Below, one piece after another: positions 62,851 through 64,000 of a DNA stretch of 64,000 nt. The translations under genes and the position numbers were made by a program. Each line of letters opens with the position of its first letter. The stretch's first letter is position 1. The stretch covers positions 5,208,001 through 5,272,000 of the forward strand of contig NZ_AP021901.1 in the NCBI RefSeq assembly GCF_018325905.1. Direction: 5' to 3'. This DNA comes from Pseudomonas sp. St316. Its GTDB lineage: Bacteria > Pseudomonadota > Gammaproteobacteria > Pseudomonadales > Pseudomonadaceae. Below the pieces are notes generated by a model. It did not search any database, had not been told where the DNA came from, and saw only the letters and a program-made list of their open reading frames with translations.

Positions 62851-64000
62851 TTAAGCGTCTCCAGGGCAGAAGTAAAGGCGCTGGCGCCCTGCTCCGCCGA
62901 GCTGAAGGCCATGCGCATGAAACCGAACAGCTCGCGACCGGTGCCGATGTTGTTGCCCAACAGGCCCTTGGCCGGCGTGCGCGCGGCGAATTCCTCGGCG
63001 TCCACCTTCAATTCCAAGGTGCCTTTGACGCCATCGACACGGATGATATCGCCCTCCTGCACCCGGGCCAACGCACCACCGACATAAGCTTCGGGGCTGA
63101 CATGAATGGCCGCCGGGATTTTCCCCGACGCGCCGGACATGCGCCCGTCGGTCACCAGCGCCACTTTGAAGCCACGGTCCTGCAATACCCCGAGGAACGG
63201 CGTCATCTTGTGCAGCTCAGGCATGCCGTTGGAGCGCGGGCCCTGGAAACGCATCACTGCGACGAAGTCTTTCTCCAGCAGGCCGGCCTTGAATGCATCG
63301 GCCAGGTCCTGTTGATCCTGGAAGACCATGGCCGGTGCCTCGACAATCTGGTTTTCCAGGGCCACAGCCGAGACCTTCATCACGCCACGGCCCAAGTTGC
63401 CTTCCATCACCCGCAGGCCGCCTTCAGGCGAGAACGCGCGAGCCACCGGGCGCAGGATGTTTTCGTCGAGGCTTTCGATCGGGCCGTCGCGCCACACCAG
63501 CTCGCCATCCTCCAGGAACGGCTCCTGGGTGTAGCGGCTCAAGCCGTGACCGAGCACGGTGTTGACGTTTTCGTGAAGCAAACCGGCTTCCAGCAGTTCA
63601 CGGATCAGGAACGACATGCCGCCCGCCGCCTGGAAGTGGTTGATGTCGGCCTTGCCGTTCGGGTAGACGTGACTCAGGGTCGGCACCACCTCGGAGAGGT
63701 CGGCCATGTCCTGCCAGGTCAGTTGGATGCCCGCCGCCATGGCGATGGCCGGCATGTGCAGGGTGTGGTTGGTGGAGCCACCCGTGGCGTGCAGCGCGAC
63801 GATGGAGTTGACCAGCGAGCGCTCGTCGACGATTTCGCCGATGGGCATGAAGTTGCCGCTTTGCTTGGTCATGCGCGTGACCTGGAACGCCGCCTCACGG
63901 GTCAGGGCATCGCGCAGCGGCGTGTTCGGGTTGACGAACGAGGCGCCCGGCAAGTGCAGGCCCATCACTTCCATCAACAACTGGTTGGTGTTGGCGGTGC
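62847..64000 (-). CDS. edd: 6-phosphogluconate dehydratase, partial (5' part lies beyond the window edge)
   Basis: Dehydrates 6-phosphogluconate to KDPG. About 384 codons of the C-terminal part are present; the frame stays open to the window edge. Visible motifs: [53 protein letters not shown] and [22 protein letters not shown] of the IlvD/Edd family. It is upstream of glk and coupled to it by a four-base overlap. With zwf, pgl and eda it completes the Entner-Doudoroff pathway. Confidence 0.97.
   Translation of the reverse strand, partial: TANTNQLLMEVMGLHLPGASFVNPNTPLRDALTREAAFQVTRMTKQSGNFMPIGEIVDERSLVNSIVALHATGGSTNHTLHMPAIAMAAGIQLTWQDMADLSEVVPTLSHVYPNGKADINHFQAAGGMSFLIRELLEAGLLHENVNTVLGHGLSRYTQEPFLEDGELVWRDGPIESLDENILRPVARAFSPEGGLRVMEGNLGRGVMKVSAVALENQIVEAPAMVFQDQQDLADAFKAGLLEKDFVAVMRFQGPRSNGMPELHKMTPFLGVLQDRGFKVALVTDGRMSGASGKIPAAIHVSPEAYVGGALARVQEGDIIRVDGVKGTLELKVDAEEFAARTPAKGLLGNNIGTGRELFGFMRMAFSSAEQGASAFTSALETLN

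Noticed and set aside
1..64000. rRNA, tRNA, prophage or insertion sequences
   Set aside because: I found no conserved tRNA arms, rRNA stretches, transposase, integrase or phage structural genes.

Overview
This window is a typical chromosomal segment of a fluorescent pseudomonad (Pseudomonas fluorescens complex). The evidence is the gene content and order: pcaRK-IJF, argP-argO-sodB-bifA, fadD1-fadD2 followed by a lysophospholipase-like hydrolase and a MaoC hydratase, and the Entner-Doudoroff/glucose-uptake block edd-glk-gltR-gtrS-gtsABCD-oprB / hexR-zwf-pgl-eda. GC is high, and the Pseudomonas REP sequence (GTGGGAGCGAGCTTGCTCGC...) recurs in many intergenic gaps. I see no rRNA, tRNA, CRISPR array, prophage or insertion sequence.

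Layout. 1-5.2 kb: protocatechuate (beta-ketoadipate) catabolism on the minus strand, pcaR-pcaK-pcaI-pcaJ-pcaF', with PcaR-type palindromes before pcaR, pcaK and pcaI. 5.2-15.4 kb: a small unknown gene, the phosphate permease pitA, a 38-residue CcoM-like membrane peptide, small Pseudomonas proteins, the RNA-polymerase recycling ATPase rapA, a composite repeat, a double-Cache periplasmic protein, a coiled-coil membrane protein and an SDR enzyme. 15.4-21.8 kb: argP/argO, sodB, the c-di-GMP phosphodiesterase gene bifA and an imelysin-type lipoprotein. 21.9-24.3 kb: an ECF42-type sigma factor operon (SnoaL-like protein, DGPF protein, a 31-codon leader, sigma) with a matching autoregulated promoter. 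24.3-28.1 kb: GNAT, PPOX, GyrI-like protein, a frameshifted LysE-family gene and alaC. 28.2-31.5 kb: gluconate module gntT-gntK / gntR with three copies of one operator. 31.6-45.6 kb: small proteins, peptide deformylase coupled to a YihY membrane protein, CsbD-like protein, fatty-acid activation genes, and an AaeXAB-like efflux set. 45.6-46.8 kb: a frameshifted class-V aminotransferase. 46.9-64 kb: glucose uptake and the Entner-Doudoroff pathway.

How the genes work together. OprB and GtsABCD import glucose; Glk, Zwf, Pgl, Edd and Eda convert it to pyruvate and glyceraldehyde-3-phosphate; HexR and the GltR/GtrS pair provide control. The gluconate module feeds 6-phosphogluconate into the same pathway. 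Several of these mRNAs carry AACAACAA-type motifs beside the ribosome-binding site, as expected for Hfq/Crc catabolite repression. The pca genes are the competing aromatic route.

The window is mostly conserved core genome, and I found no convincing wholly new system. The best leads are regulatory or structural: the ECF42 promoter and its coupled 31-codon leader, a composite inverted-repeat element enclosing two REP doublets, a perfect 19-bp palindrome upstream of fadD1, a REP doublet between gtsA and gtsB, and two single-base homopolymer frameshifts in otherwise intact genes.
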